A program made the position numbers and the translations under genes. Below, in pieces: positions 18,008-26,560 of a DNA stretch of 64,000 nt. The stretch's first letter is position 1. The number at the start of each line of letters is the position of its first letter. This DNA comes from RGIG1681 sp045594425. Lineage in GTDB: Bacteria > Bacillota > Clostridia > Christensenellales > UBA1242. The notes below the pieces were generated by a model. It was not told where the DNA came from. It saw only the letters and a list, made by a program, of their open reading frames with translations, and ran no database searches. The stretch spans positions 1 through 64,000 of the forward strand of contig JAZNYK010000003.1 in assembly GCA_045594425.1 (NCBI GenBank), in the 5' to 3' direction.

Positions 18008-19099
18008 ATGAATTGGGAAGGTATTTGGAATGATATCGTAAACTTTTTTTCGAGAAACATCTGGAACATTTTGTTGTTCATAGTTGTATTCTTTGTAGGT
18101 AGAGCAGTTGTTAAGTTGCTCATCAATTTTGTAAAAAAGATGTTTGCAAAATCAAAAATGGAAGGCATAACACAAAGTTTCTTGATTGCAATTGTTAGAG
18201 TTATTTTGTGGCTCATTTTAATTCTTATTTTGTTAAGCATTATTGGAATTCAAGTAACGGGAATTGTTACAGCGCTTTCAGCAGTTGTTCTTGCTGTTGG
18301 TATGGCTTTGCAAAACATCATCGCAAACGTTGCAAACGGAATTGTAATTGTTACATCAAAAATTTTCAAAAAGGGTGATTATGTTGAAGCAAATGGCGCA
18401 AGTGGTTCAGTTACACACATTAACTTCTTGTTTACAACAATCACAACAACAGATAATAAAAGAGTAACAATTCCAAACTCTGAAATTATTAATAATAACG
18501 TTACAAACTATGGTTCAAATGATTCTAGACGTGTTGAATTTACATTCTCTGTTGCTTATGAAAGTGATGTTGAACAAGTTAAGAAAATCATCACCGATGT
18601 TATCAAAAGCAATGGTGCTGTTTATTTGGACCCAGCACCATTCTGCAGATTAAAAACATTAAATGCTAGCAGTTTGGACTTCTTCTGTCACTGCTGGTGT
18701 GATAGAGGCGATTATTGGGATGTTTATTATTATGTTGTAGAAAATGTTTATAATGAATTCAAACGTAACGGAATTTCTGTTCCATACAATCAAATCGAAG
18801 TTAGAGAAAGAAAAGATGTTGTTAAAATGCCAGTTATTGGTGATGGCATTCCAGAAAGAGTTGAAAAAATCAGAAACAAAAAGAACAGAAAAGTTGATTT
18901 AGAAAACATCAAATTCTCTGAAATTTTGCACATCAAAAAGAAAGGCTCTTCAAGTAGCAAAAAATCAAAGAAAAAGACAACAAAAGAAAATGTTGCGGAA
19001 ACAAAACCGGCAACAGAGGCAAAGGCAGAAACAGTCATCAAAGATGAAAGCATAACAAAAAGTGACAAAAAGATGAAAAAGTATGACCCAGAAGACTAA
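18008..19099 (+). CDS. MscS-family small-conductance mechanosensitive channel
   Basis: This channel protein would release osmolytes on hypo-osmotic shock. The 363 residues hold three membrane helices (about 18-42, 58-80, and 82-115), the last being the Ala/Gly-rich pore helix VLAVGMALQNIIANVANGI. The cytoplasmic beta domain follows with FKKGDYVEANGASGSVTHI and VTIPNSEIINNNVTNY, family hallmarks. After about residue 285 there is a Lys/Ser/Thr-rich tail (SSSKKSKKKTTKEN) not needed for the channel core. Ribosome site TTAGGAGG is strong. Single-gene unit with its own promoter and terminator. Confidence 0.93.
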   Translation: MNWEGIWNDIVNFFSRNIWNILLFIVVFFVGRAVVKLLINFVKKMFAKSKMEGITQSFLIAIVRVILWLILILILLSIIGIQVTGIVTALSAVVLAVGMALQNIIANVANGIVIVTSKIFKKGDYVEANGASGSVTHINFLFTTITTTDNKRVTIPNSEIINNNVTNYGSNDSRRVEFTFSVAYESDVEQVKKIITDVIKSNGAVYLDPAPFCRLKTLNASSLDFFCHCWCDRGDYWDVYYYVVENVYNEFKRNGISVPYNQIEVRERKDVVKMPVIGDGIPERVEKIRNKKNRKVDLENIKFSEILHIKKKGSSSSKKSKKKTTKENVAETKPATEAKAETVIKDESITKSDKKMKKYDPED

Positions 19100-19101
19100 A
19101 T

Positions 19102-19132
19102 AAAAAGACTTCATATTTGAAGTCTTTTTTTG
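19102..19132. terminator. Terminator after the mscS-type gene
   Basis: Stem AAAGACTTCA with TGAAGTCTTT, then seven T. It lies between converging mscS and dxs, and the A-run on the left lets it serve both. Confidence 0.85.
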
Positions 19133-19148
19133 TTGCAAAAATAACAAA

Positions 19149-20921
19149 TTAATCATTTAAAATATCTTCAAAAACTTCTGCAATATCTTGGCTTGCGAGT
19201 TCTGGGGTTAGGTGATATTTTTCTTTAAGTTCAGCAACAGGCACTTGTTCGGTAAACTCTTTGTTTGCACCAAAATTCAAAACACGCATTTTGGTAGGAC
19301 CATAAAACCTTGCTATTTTTTCTCCAAAACCGCCATCAAGAACAGCATTTTCAAAAGTTACAACCAATTTGTGGCTTTGTTTCAAATTGTTTAAAAATTC
19401 AATATCAAATCCGTTTGAATAAACAGGGTTTATCACACTTGCAGAAAGGTTATATTTTTCATTTAATATTTTCTGAACATCTTTTGCAATATCTAAAAAT
19501 TTTCCAAGTCCAACAAGAGCAATATCTTTTTGCTCGTCAATCATTTTAAATTTGTTGATTTGCCCGTCAAAATCTTCAAAAACAATGTCTTCAGAAACTT
19601 CTTCTGTTGGGACTCTTATGATTACAGGGTGTTCATTTTGTTCAATTGCCCAATCCAAAATTGAAAGAGTTTCGTTTGTGTTTGATGGTGACAAGCAAAC
19701 AAGGTTAGGAATATTGTTTGTAAGTTGCAAATCAAATATGCCAAGGTGTGTTGCACTTGCTTTTGAAAGTTCACCCCTATAAACCAAAATAACAGCGGGA
19801 CTTTTGTTTAAAGCAAGGTCTTGTGAAAGTTGGTCATAAGTTCGTTGAATAAATGAACTGTTAAATGCAAGAACAGGTTTTGCCCCATTTTTTGCAAGAG
19901 CACTTGCAAGGGCAACTGCGTGTTCTTCAGCAATACCAACATCTATATATTGCTTTTTTAAACTGTTCCTAAATTCTTCATTAAAACCAAAAATGCCAGG
20001 GGTTGCAGCAGTTATAACTGCAAGGTTTTTTGTGAGTTTTGCCTTGTTCTTAAGATAATTTCTTATAGCAAAAGCGCAGGTGTTTGTGTCGGCTGGTTTA
20101 ACAAGTTCACCTGTTTCTGTGTAAAATGGCGCCGAGAAATGCCAGCGTTCTTTTTTTGTTTCGGCAAAAGAAAATCCCTTTCCTTTTGTTGTGTGTATAT
20201 GAACAACAATTGGTTTTTTTGTATTTTTCACACTTTCAAAAACAGTGATAAGTTTTTGAATGTTATTGCCTTCTTCAAGGTAAATATAATCAAATCCAAA
20301 TGCTTTAAAAAAATTGTTTTTGCTAGCACCAGCGGTGTCACGAAGTTCTTTTAAGTTTTTATAAAGTCCACCTTGGTTGTTTGAAATACTCATTTCATTA
20401 TCATTAACAACAATAATCATGTTTGAGTTAAGTGTGCTTGCGTTGTTTAATCCTTCAAAGGCTTCACCGCCAGAAAGCGAGCCATCTCCAATAACTGCAA
20501 CAACAGCATATTTTTCGCCATTCAAATCTCTAGCCTTTGCCACGCCTGTTGCAAGACTGATTGATGTTGAGGTGTGTCCAATTTTAAAAGTATCATAAGG
20601 GCTTTCTTCAGGTGAAAGATAAGGTGAAACTGTGTCAAATTTGTCATCTTCAACAAAACCATGCTTTCTGCCGGTTAGTATCTTGTGCGGATAGCATTGA
20701 TGTGATACATCAAGAATAAGTTTGTCTTTCAAAAAATCAAAGACATAATGAAGAGCAATGGTTGTTTCAACAATCCCCAGATTTGGTCCAACGTGTCCGC
20801 CAATCTTGCTAACTCTGTTTAAAACCGCATCTCGAACATCTTGAGCAAGAAGGTCAAGTTCGGCTAATTCTAGTTTTTTTAAATCTTTGGGACTATTTAT
20901 TTTATTTAAAATTTCAAACAT
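19149..20921 (-). CDS. dxs: 1-deoxy-D-xylulose-5-phosphate synthase
   Basis: Dxs condenses pyruvate and glyceraldehyde 3-phosphate in the first step of the MEP isoprenoid pathway. The 590-residue protein shows GGHVGPNLGIVETTIALHYV, SHQCYPHKILTGR, the thiamine diphosphate motif GDGSLSGGEAFEGLNNAS with NDNEMSIS, and the transketolase central region DVGIAEEHAVALASALA. The frame is open to 20987, but AAAAGGATGG sits before the ATG at 20921 and the family N-terminus starts there. It is slightly shorter than the usual 620 residues. It is single and divergent from the XRE gene. Confidence 0.96.
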   Translation of the reverse strand: MFEILNKINSPKDLKKLELAELDLLAQDVRDAVLNRVSKIGGHVGPNLGIVETTIALHYVFDFLKDKLILDVSHQCYPHKILTGRKHGFVEDDKFDTVSPYLSPEESPYDTFKIGHTSTSISLATGVAKARDLNGEKYAVVAVIGDGSLSGGEAFEGLNNASTLNSNMIIVVNDNEMSISNNQGGLYKNLKELRDTAGASKNNFFKAFGFDYIYLEEGNNIQKLITVFESVKNTKKPIVVHIHTTKGKGFSFAETKKERWHFSAPFYTETGELVKPADTNTCAFAIRNYLKNKAKLTKNLAVITAATPGIFGFNEEFRNSLKKQYIDVGIAEEHAVALASALAKNGAKPVLAFNSSFIQRTYDQLSQDLALNKSPAVILVYRGELSKASATHLGIFDLQLTNNIPNLVCLSPSNTNETLSILDWAIEQNEHPVIIRVPTEEVSEDIVFEDFDGQINKFKMIDEQKDIALVGLGKFLDIAKDVQKILNEKYNLSASVINPVYSNGFDIEFLNNLKQSHKLVVTFENAVLDGGFGEKIARFYGPTKMRVLNFGANKEFTEQVPVAELKEKYHLTPELASQDIAEVFEDILND

Positions 20922-21024
20922 AAAAACCATCCTTTTAATTGCTAGAAAAAGTTTAACACAAACTTGTTCTTTTGGCAACCTAAACAAAAGTGTGCACGTG
21001 TCAAAAATACCAAAATTTAAAAAG

Positions 21025-21054
21025 TTGATTTTTTGTTAGTGTTGGTGCTAAAAT
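21025..21054 (+). promoter_or_regulatory. Promoter of the XRE gene, possibly leaderless
   Basis: TTGATT and TAAAAT are 18 bases apart. The -10 box ends 6 bases before ATG 21061, so the transcript would start at or next to the start codon, and no ribosome site is visible. Confidence 0.5.
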
Positions 21055-21060
21055 AAAATC

Positions 21061-21666
21061 ATGGAAAAAGATACTAGCAAAGTTGTAAGTTCAAATTTAA
21101 CAAAACTTCGAAAGCAAAAAAAACTTACTCAATTAGAACTTGCAAACAAATTTAATTTTAGCGACAAAACAATTTCAAAATGGGAAAGTGGTGAATCCCT
21201 TCCAAATATTGATGTCCTTTGCAAACTAGCCGAATTTTATGATGTTACATTAAACGATTTAGTTAATCCTGATTTTGAAGTTGAACAAAAAAATAAAAAA
21301 GATGAGGGTTTCAGCAATAAAATTGCAATTGCCAGTTTAGCGGTTTCAATTATTTGGTTTGTTGTGACCATAATTTTTGTTTACGTCAAAATTTTGACCG
21401 GCTATTCAATCTGGACATTGTTTGTTTGGGCAGTTCCTTTTTCTGCAATATTAAGTTTGATTTTCAATGCAATTTGGGGAACGCGAAAAGCAAAGTTTAT
21501 TCTGCTTTCAGTTTTTTTGTGGACGCTTCTTGTTGCACTTTATTTGCAAACAATTGTTTACAACATTTGGCCTATTTTCATTTTGGGGGTTCCTTCACAA
21601 ATCACAATTGTTTTGTGGTCAAGATTAAAACCTAAAAACAAAAAGAAAATACATTGGTTAAATTGA
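21061..21666 (+). CDS. XRE-family transcriptional regulator with membrane tail
   Basis: Residues 9-70 are a Cro/C1-type helix-turn-helix (LTKLRKQKKLTQLELANKFN, then ISKWESGESLPNIDVLCKLA). From residue 88 to 190 there are four hydrophobic segments (IAIASLAVSIIWFVVTIIFV, WTLFVWAVPFSAILSLIF, FILLSVFLWTLLVALYL, IWPIFILGVPSQITIVL). The protein is therefore a membrane-anchored regulator, a layout common in Firmicutes. The start ATG has no Shine-Dalgarno site and lies at the expected transcription start. Signal and targets unknown. Confidence 0.85.
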   Translation: MEKDTSKVVSSNLTKLRKQKKLTQLELANKFNFSDKTISKWESGESLPNIDVLCKLAEFYDVTLNDLVNPDFEVEQKNKKDEGFSNKIAIASLAVSIIWFVVTIIFVYVKILTGYSIWTLFVWAVPFSAILSLIFNAIWGTRKAKFILLSVFLWTLLVALYLQTIVYNIWPIFILGVPSQITIVLWSRLKPKNKKKIHWLN

Positions 21667-21696
21667 ACAAATTTAAGTTATTATTATTAAAATTTT

Positions 21697-21732
21697 AAAA
21701 GGTCTATCATTTTTAAAGTGATAGACCTTTTT
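21697..21732 (+). terminator. Terminator of the XRE gene
   Basis: Stem AAAGGTCTATCA with TGATAGACCTTT and a trailing T-run. Confidence 0.9.
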
Positions 21733-21929
21733 CGATTTTTGATTATTTTTTGGAAAATTAACATTTTTTTTAAACTTCAATAAAATAACATAAAGAGCAA
21801 TTAAATTTGATAAATTTGCACAAAAAAACAGCAAAAAGTGGTCACAATTTTTTGATTTTTTGCAGGGGTGATTTTTTATATAAAAATTTTCACAAAATTT
21901 TGTAAATGCTGATATTTTCGAAATTTGTA

Positions 21930-21958
21930 TTGCAAAATGTCATATTATGTTATAAACT
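21930..21958 (+). promoter_or_regulatory. Candidate promoter of the glm operon
   Basis: TTGCAA and TAAACT have 17-base spacing, 24 bases before the start at 21983. The remaining part of 21733-21929 is very AT-rich with T- and A-runs and no gene that I can see. Confidence 0.4.
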
Positions 21959-21982
21959 ATCTGTGGAAAAAGGAGTAAATTT

Positions 21983-22627
21983 ATGAAAAAATCAGGTGTA
22001 AAAAATCAAAAAACAACGACCACTTTTTTAGGAGTTATTGATGATGAGGCAGAAGTTGCTGATGATGTTTTAATTTATCCAAACGTTTACATATTGGGTA
22101 AGTGCAAAATTGGAAGCGGAACAGTGATTTATCCAAACACAACTATCGAAAACTCTGAAATTGGTGAAAACTGCGTTATTAAAAGCAGTTATATTGAAGA
22201 TTCAGTTATTAAAAACAATGTTAGCATTGGACCATTTGCACACATCAGGCCTCATTCGCTTATCGAAAACGACTGCAAAATAGGTAATTTTGTCGAAATA
22301 AAAGCAAGCACATTGGGTGAGGGGACAAAAGCCTCGCATCTTGCATATGTTGGTGATGCTGATGTTGGCAAAAAATGCAACATTGGATGTGGGGCAATAT
22401 TTGTAAATTATAATGGCAAAAGCAAAAATAGAACATCTGTTGGTGACAATTGTTTTGTTGGAAGCAATTGTAATATTGTTGCTCCTATAAATATCGCAAA
22501 CAATTCTTATATTTGTGCAGGGACAACGTTAACTGTCGACACAGAAAATGCTGATTTTGTTATTGGTAGATGCAGAGAAACTATAAAGAAAAACAGAGCA
22601 AACAATTATTTAAAGGAGATTTTATAA
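21983..22627 (+). CDS. Stand-alone GlmU acetyltransferase domain (glucosamine-1-phosphate N-acetyltransferase)
   Basis: This 214-residue left-handed beta-helix protein matches the C-terminal half of bifunctional GlmU. Visible are repeated hexapeptides (IGSGTVIYPNTTIENSEIG), then VSIGPFAHIRPHSLIE, IGNFVEIKASTLGEGTKASHLAYVGDADVG with the His that acts as base in E. coli GlmU, and the end region FVGSNCNIVAPINIANN. The N-terminal uridylyltransferase domain is absent: the protein starts 20 residues before the helix. It would acetylate glucosamine 1-phosphate with acetyl-CoA. The stop overlaps the glmM start by one base. UDP-GlcNAc formation then needs a separate uridylyltransferase. The ribosome site AAAAGGAG is good, so the start is real. 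Confidence 0.88.
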   Translation: MKKSGVKNQKTTTTFLGVIDDEAEVADDVLIYPNVYILGKCKIGSGTVIYPNTTIENSEIGENCVIKSSYIEDSVIKNNVSIGPFAHIRPHSLIENDCKIGNFVEIKASTLGEGTKASHLAYVGDADVGKKCNIGCGAIFVNYNGKSKNRTSVGDNCFVGSNCNIVAPINIANNSYICAGTTLTVDTENADFVIGRCRETIKKNRANNYLKEIL

Positions 22628-23961
22628 TGGGATTATTTTTTGGAACAGACGGGCTCCGTGGAAAAGTTAATGATGATTTATCTTGGAATATTGCATACAA
22701 GTGCGGCAATGCTCTTGGAACAAGGTATCCAAAATCAAAAGTATTAATTGGTCGTGACACACGTGGCACTGGTGCACTTATGACTCTTGCTTTTGCAAGT
22801 GGTGTTTTAAATGCTGGTGGTGATGTTGTTGATGTTGGCATTTGTCCAACAGCGGGTATAAGTTATCTCACAAAGTCACAAGGGTTTGATTTTGGTGTTG
22901 TAATTTCTGCTTCACACAATTCGGCAGATTTTAATGGTATAAAAATTGTTGACAGCCAAGGTAAAAAACTTGGAGACAGAAGAGAAAATGAACTTGAAAA
23001 ATTGTTTTTAAAGGAAACAGTTATGCCATACAACAAAGTCGGTTCTTATTCTCACGAACCAAGACTTGTTGTTAAATATGAAGAATTTTTGGCAAAAAGC
23101 ATTGATAATTCTTTAAAAGGAAAAACAATTATTCTTGACTGTGCAAATGGTGCAAGTTATAAACTCGCCCCAGCAGTGTTCAGAGATAATGGTGCAAAAA
23201 TTGTTGCTACATTCTGCAAACCAGACGGTGTAAATATAAACAAAGATTGTGGTTCACTTCATATCAACAAACTTCAAAAATATGTCTTAAAATATAAGGC
23301 AGACATGGGTTTTGCTTTTGATGGTGACAGTGACCGTCTTATTGCTGTGGATGAAAAAGGAAATGTTATTGATGGTGATAGTATTATTTATATGTTTGCA
23401 AGACATTATCAATCACAAGGCAAGTTAAAACCTGCAATTGTTGTTGGAACAAGACACACAAACATGGGTGTTGAAAAGGCATTAAACAATCATGGCATTG
23501 AACTTATCAGAACAGATATTGGTGATAAGTATGTTGGTGAAAAACTTGCAGAAAAAGACCTTTTAATTGGTGGTGAACAATCTGGACATATTTTTGTTAA
23601 AGACAAACTTATGACTGGTGATGGAATTTTAAATGCTCTTTTGGTTGCATCAATTTGTGCAAAAGAAAACAAGCCACTTTCAGAATTTTTTGATTTTGAA
23701 CCATTTAAACAAGTTAACATAAATGTTAATGTATGTGACAAAATGCGTGTTATGAATAGTGAAAAATTGTCGCAAGCACAAGATGTAGAATTAAAAAATT
23801 TGGAAGGCAAAGGCAGAACTATGATTCGTATGTCTGGCACAGAGCCTTATATTCGTGTTATGGTTGAAACTGAAAATGAAGAACTTTCAAAAACAACAGC
23901 AGAACGCCTTGCAGGTGTTATTCGTGAAATAAACAAGGAGATTGAATCATGTGTGGAATAG
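22627..23961 (+). CDS. glmM: Phosphoglucosamine mutase
   Basis: GlmM converts glucosamine 6-phosphate to glucosamine 1-phosphate. The 444 residues begin MGLFFGTDGLRGKVND and carry the phosphoserine loop VVISASHNSADFNGIK, the metal loop GFAFDGDSDRLIAVDE, the sugar-binding GGEQSGHIF and the phosphate-binding RMSGTEPYIRVMVE. Length is standard. Its ATG follows AAAGGAG and overlaps the previous stop (TAATG), and its own end overlaps glmS by 13 bases, so the three genes are translationally coupled. Confidence 0.97.
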   Translation: MGLFFGTDGLRGKVNDDLSWNIAYKCGNALGTRYPKSKVLIGRDTRGTGALMTLAFASGVLNAGGDVVDVGICPTAGISYLTKSQGFDFGVVISASHNSADFNGIKIVDSQGKKLGDRRENELEKLFLKETVMPYNKVGSYSHEPRLVVKYEEFLAKSIDNSLKGKTIILDCANGASYKLAPAVFRDNGAKIVATFCKPDGVNINKDCGSLHINKLQKYVLKYKADMGFAFDGDSDRLIAVDEKGNVIDGDSIIYMFARHYQSQGKLKPAIVVGTRHTNMGVEKALNNHGIELIRTDIGDKYVGEKLAEKDLLIGGEQSGHIFVKDKLMTGDGILNALLVASICAKENKPLSEFFDFEPFKQVNINVNVCDKMRVMNSEKLSQAQDVELKNLEGKGRTMIRMSGTEPYIRVMVETENEELSKTTAERLAGVIREINKEIESCVE

Positions 23962-25721
23962 TTGGATATTTAGGAAAATCTACAAAAGCAAAAACACTTA
24001 TAAATATTTTAAAAAAACTTGAATATCGTGGATATGATTCGTCTGGGATTGCCAGTCTTGAAGATGGAAAAATAACAACATTTAAACAAGTTGGAAATAT
24101 TCAAAAATTAGATAGCAGCGTCCCTGAAGAATTTGAAACATCTTGTCTTGTTGCTCACACCAGATGGGCAACACATGGCAAACCAACTGAAGTTAATGCA
24201 CACCCACATTCTTCATGTGATGGTGTTTGGACACTCGTTCATAATGGTATTATCGAAAATTTTGATAAATTGAAAAACAAATTAAAAAACAAACCACAAA
24301 GTCAAACGGACACAGTTGTTGTTTCTTGTTTGCTTGAAGAACAAGGCGTTGAAGATATTTTTGGGTTTATTAATGCGTTTAAACAAGTTAAAGGAAGTTA
24401 TGCTATTGTTGCCGAAAATAAAAATAAACCAAATGAATTGTTTTTGGCAAAACACAAAAGTCCACTTTATTTATCTGTAAATAATGATGGTGATATTCTT
24501 GTTGCGTCTGACCCAATTTGTTTTGTTGGTTTTTCAAAAAAATATTACACATTTGCCGATGGTGAATTTGCTCATATTACAAAAGATGAATTAAAGTTTT
24601 TTGATGAAAATGGAAACGACATAAAAAAACAAACAAAAGAATTGGATGACACATTTGAAGAATCTGATAAAAAAGAATATAAGCACTTTATGTTAAAAGA
24701 AATATTTGAACAACCAAAAGCACTTGAAAGACAAATAAAAACGTTTAAAGACAACAATGTTTTAAATAAATTTGACAAAGATTTTATTTCAAGATTTTCA
24801 AACATCAAACTTATTGGTTGTGGAACAGCCTATCATGCAGGACTGGTTGGTGCAAAATACCTTTCTAGGATGACGGGTCTTCCAGCATACGCAGAAATGG
24901 CAAGCGAGTTTATTTATAATCAGCCTGTTTTTGCTGATGAAAAAACATTGTTTATTTTTGTTAGTCAAAGTGGTGAAACTGCAGACACGCTTTGTGCACA
25001 AGAACTTGCAAAAGGTAAAGGTGCAACGACAATTGCGCTTACAAATGTTTTGTATTCAACTCTTGCTTCAAAGTGTGACTATGTGATTCCTGTTTGTGCA
25101 GGTCCAGAAATTGCAGTTGCTTCAACAAAGGCTTATGTTTGTCAACTTTCAGCGCTTTATATGTTTGCTTTAAACTTAAAGTGCCAAGTTGAAAATGTTG
25201 AGTTTGACGGGTTTGAAAAAATTGAAACCGTAGCAAATAAAATCTTAAACTTTGATATGGCAAAAGTTGAAGAACTTGCCAGTGAATTAAAAACCAAAGA
25301 CGAAGCCATTTTTATTGGCAAAGATTTTGATTATATCACAGCAAATGAAGCGTCACTTAAACTCAAAGAAGTTGCATATATAAATTCAGCAAGTTATCCA
25401 TCTGGTGAATTAAAACATGGTTTTCTAGCACTTGTTGAAAATGGCACTCCAATCATTGTGTTTGCGGGTGGCAGTGCAACCAATTCAAAAACATTCAATG
25501 CTGCGCATGAAGCCGCAAGCAGGGGAGCAAATGCTTTTGTTGTAACAAATCAAAGCACTGACATTTTTGAAAATGTTTTGCTTATTGATGAGCCTGATGA
25601 TTTATTGTTCCCAATGCTTTCAATAGCGCCACTTCAATATTTGGCATATATTGTCAGCACATCAAAAGGAATCAATCCAGACCAACCTCGCAACCTTGCA
25701 AAAAGCGTTACTGTTGAATAA
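23949..25721 (+). CDS. glmS: Glutamine-fructose-6-phosphate aminotransferase (isomerizing)
   Basis: GlmS makes glucosamine 6-phosphate from fructose 6-phosphate and glutamine. The 590-residue protein has Cys2 as glutaminase nucleophile (MCGIVGYLG), HTRWATHGKP, and two SIS domains (GCGTAYHAGLVGAKYL, FVSQSGETADTLCAQELAKGKG) and ends NLAKSVTVE as the family does. Because it overlaps glmM there is no room for a glmS ribozyme leader, so feedback by that route is absent. It is the last gene of the operon. Confidence 0.97.
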   Translation: MCGIVGYLGKSTKAKTLINILKKLEYRGYDSSGIASLEDGKITTFKQVGNIQKLDSSVPEEFETSCLVAHTRWATHGKPTEVNAHPHSSCDGVWTLVHNGIIENFDKLKNKLKNKPQSQTDTVVVSCLLEEQGVEDIFGFINAFKQVKGSYAIVAENKNKPNELFLAKHKSPLYLSVNNDGDILVASDPICFVGFSKKYYTFADGEFAHITKDELKFFDENGNDIKKQTKELDDTFEESDKKEYKHFMLKEIFEQPKALERQIKTFKDNNVLNKFDKDFISRFSNIKLIGCGTAYHAGLVGAKYLSRMTGLPAYAEMASEFIYNQPVFADEKTLFIFVSQSGETADTLCAQELAKGKGATTIALTNVLYSTLASKCDYVIPVCAGPEIAVASTKAYVCQLSALYMFALNLKCQVENVEFDGFEKIETVANKILNFDMAKVEELASELKTKDEAIFIGKDFDYITANEASLKLKEVAYINSASYPSGELKHGFLALVENGTPIIVFAGGSATNSKTFNAAHEAASRGANAFVVTNQSTDIFENVLLIDEPDDLLFPMLSIAPLQYLAYIVSTSKGINPDQPRNLAKSVTVE

Positions 25722-25802
25722 TTAGTTATTCAAAATGCATAAATGTAAAAAACTGCAATTTGAGTGTAAAATTTTACAATATAAATCAAATTAAATTAAT
25801 TT

Positions 25803-25884
25803 GGCACGGCTTAAATTATTATGTTGAAAATTGAACAAATTGTTTCAAAAACAACATTTTAGTTGATATGCAGTGCCTTTTTTT
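25803..25884 (+). ncRNA. Candidate structured RNA or long terminator after glmS
   Basis: A closed three-tier fold can be drawn: GGCAC-G-GC (803-810 in this kilobase) pairs with GC-A-GTGCC (25870-25877) across one G/A mismatch, ATGTTG (25821-25826) pairs with CAACAT (25852-25857), and an inner TTGAA/TTCAA pairing closes a small loop. Seven T follow directly. A simple terminator would have a small loop, so an 80-nt RNA with its own terminator is possible. No clear dedicated promoter is seen. The segment 25722-25802 is AT-rich and includes the 12-bp palindrome GTAAAATTTTAC. Confidence 0.35.
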
Positions 25885-25892
25885 GTTATACT
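25863..25892 (+). promoter_or_regulatory. Promoter of dut
   Basis: TTGATA and TATACT are 18 bases apart. The -35 box lies inside the 3' arm region of the hairpin at 25803-25884. Confidence 0.5.
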
Positions 25893-25920
25893 TTTCTTGT
25901 TTAATAAAGGAGATACAATT

Positions 25921-26460
25921 ATGGTAAAAACAGTTGCTGATAACGAAATTTATTTTGCAAAGATTAGAGAGTCTGCAAAAATTCCAACCAAAAAACTAGA
26001 AGATGCTGGTTATGATGTTTATGCAGATTTTGAAGGTGATTATTTTGTGGTTGAACCTGGAAAAACTCGTCCAGTTCCAACAGGTATTGCAATCGCATTT
26101 TCACCAAAATATTATATTCAAGTTGAAGAACGTGGTTCAATGGCAAAACTTGGAATCAAAAAGTCTGGTGGTGTGTTTGACTCTGGTTATCGTGGTGAAT
26201 ATTTAATCATGACATACAACACCAACGACAAACCATTTGTTATTTCAAATCGTCCACTTGATGAAGTTCCAACAACATTTGATATTGCTGGTCAAACATA
26301 TTACAGGGATGATGTTATTTTGTATCCAAGTGCAAAAGCAATTTGCCAACTTGTTTTGCAAGAAGTTCCTGTTTTAGAAGAAAGAGAAATTTCTTATGAA
26401 GAACTTGTGTCAATTTCTTCTGAACGTGGTGCAGGCAGATTTGGAAGTTCAGGAAAATAG
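25921..26460 (+). CDS. dut: dUTPase-family protein with insertion
   Basis: Trimeric dUTPases hydrolyse dUTP to dUMP. This 179-residue protein shows motif 1 (DAGYDVYA), motif 2 (ERGSMAKLGI), motif 3 (GGVFDSGYRGEY, with the catalytic-type Asp), motif 4 as AICQLVLQEVP and motif 5 (SERGAGRFGSSGK). It is longer than the usual 145 residues: about 30 extra residues (VPTTFDIAGQTYYRDDVI region) lie between motifs 3 and 4, and the usual GDRIAQ of motif 4 reads SAKAICQ. A dCTP deaminase/dUTPase relative or altered specificity is possible. AAAGGAG precedes ATG 25921. Own promoter and terminator. Confidence 0.85.
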   Translation: MVKTVADNEIYFAKIRESAKIPTKKLEDAGYDVYADFEGDYFVVEPGKTRPVPTGIAIAFSPKYYIQVEERGSMAKLGIKKSGGVFDSGYRGEYLIMTYNTNDKPFVISNRPLDEVPTTFDIAGQTYYRDDVILYPSAKAICQLVLQEVPVLEEREISYEELVSISSERGAGRFGSSGK

Positions 26461-26474
26461 GTTTTAAATCTCAT

Positions 26475-26513
26475 AAAAAAAGAGTGCTCAAAATTGTTTG
26501 ACACTCTTTTTTT
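26475..26513 (+). terminator. Terminator of dut
   Basis: Stem AAAAAGAGTG with CACTCTTTTT, extended by CAAA/TTTG near the loop, then a T-run. Confidence 0.85.
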
Positions 26514-26526
26514 GTTATAATATACT
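26498..26526 (+). promoter_or_regulatory. Promoter of the 26561 gene, nested in the dut terminator
   Basis: TTGACA (26498-26503) lies in the 3' arm of the dut terminator hairpin, and TATACT (26521-26526) is 17 bases downstream. Confidence 0.65.
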
Positions 26527-26560
26527 AAGTTTATAGTTATACTAAAATAAAGGTGAAAAT

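Noticed and set aside
23700..23960. glmS ribozyme/riboswitch
   Set aside because: glmS overlaps the end of glmM by 13 bases, leaving no leader.
25800..25820. TGGCACG resembling a sigma-54 -24 element before dut
   Set aside because: No GC-containing -12 element stands at the required distance, and the same bases are better explained as the left arm of the hairpin ending at 25884.
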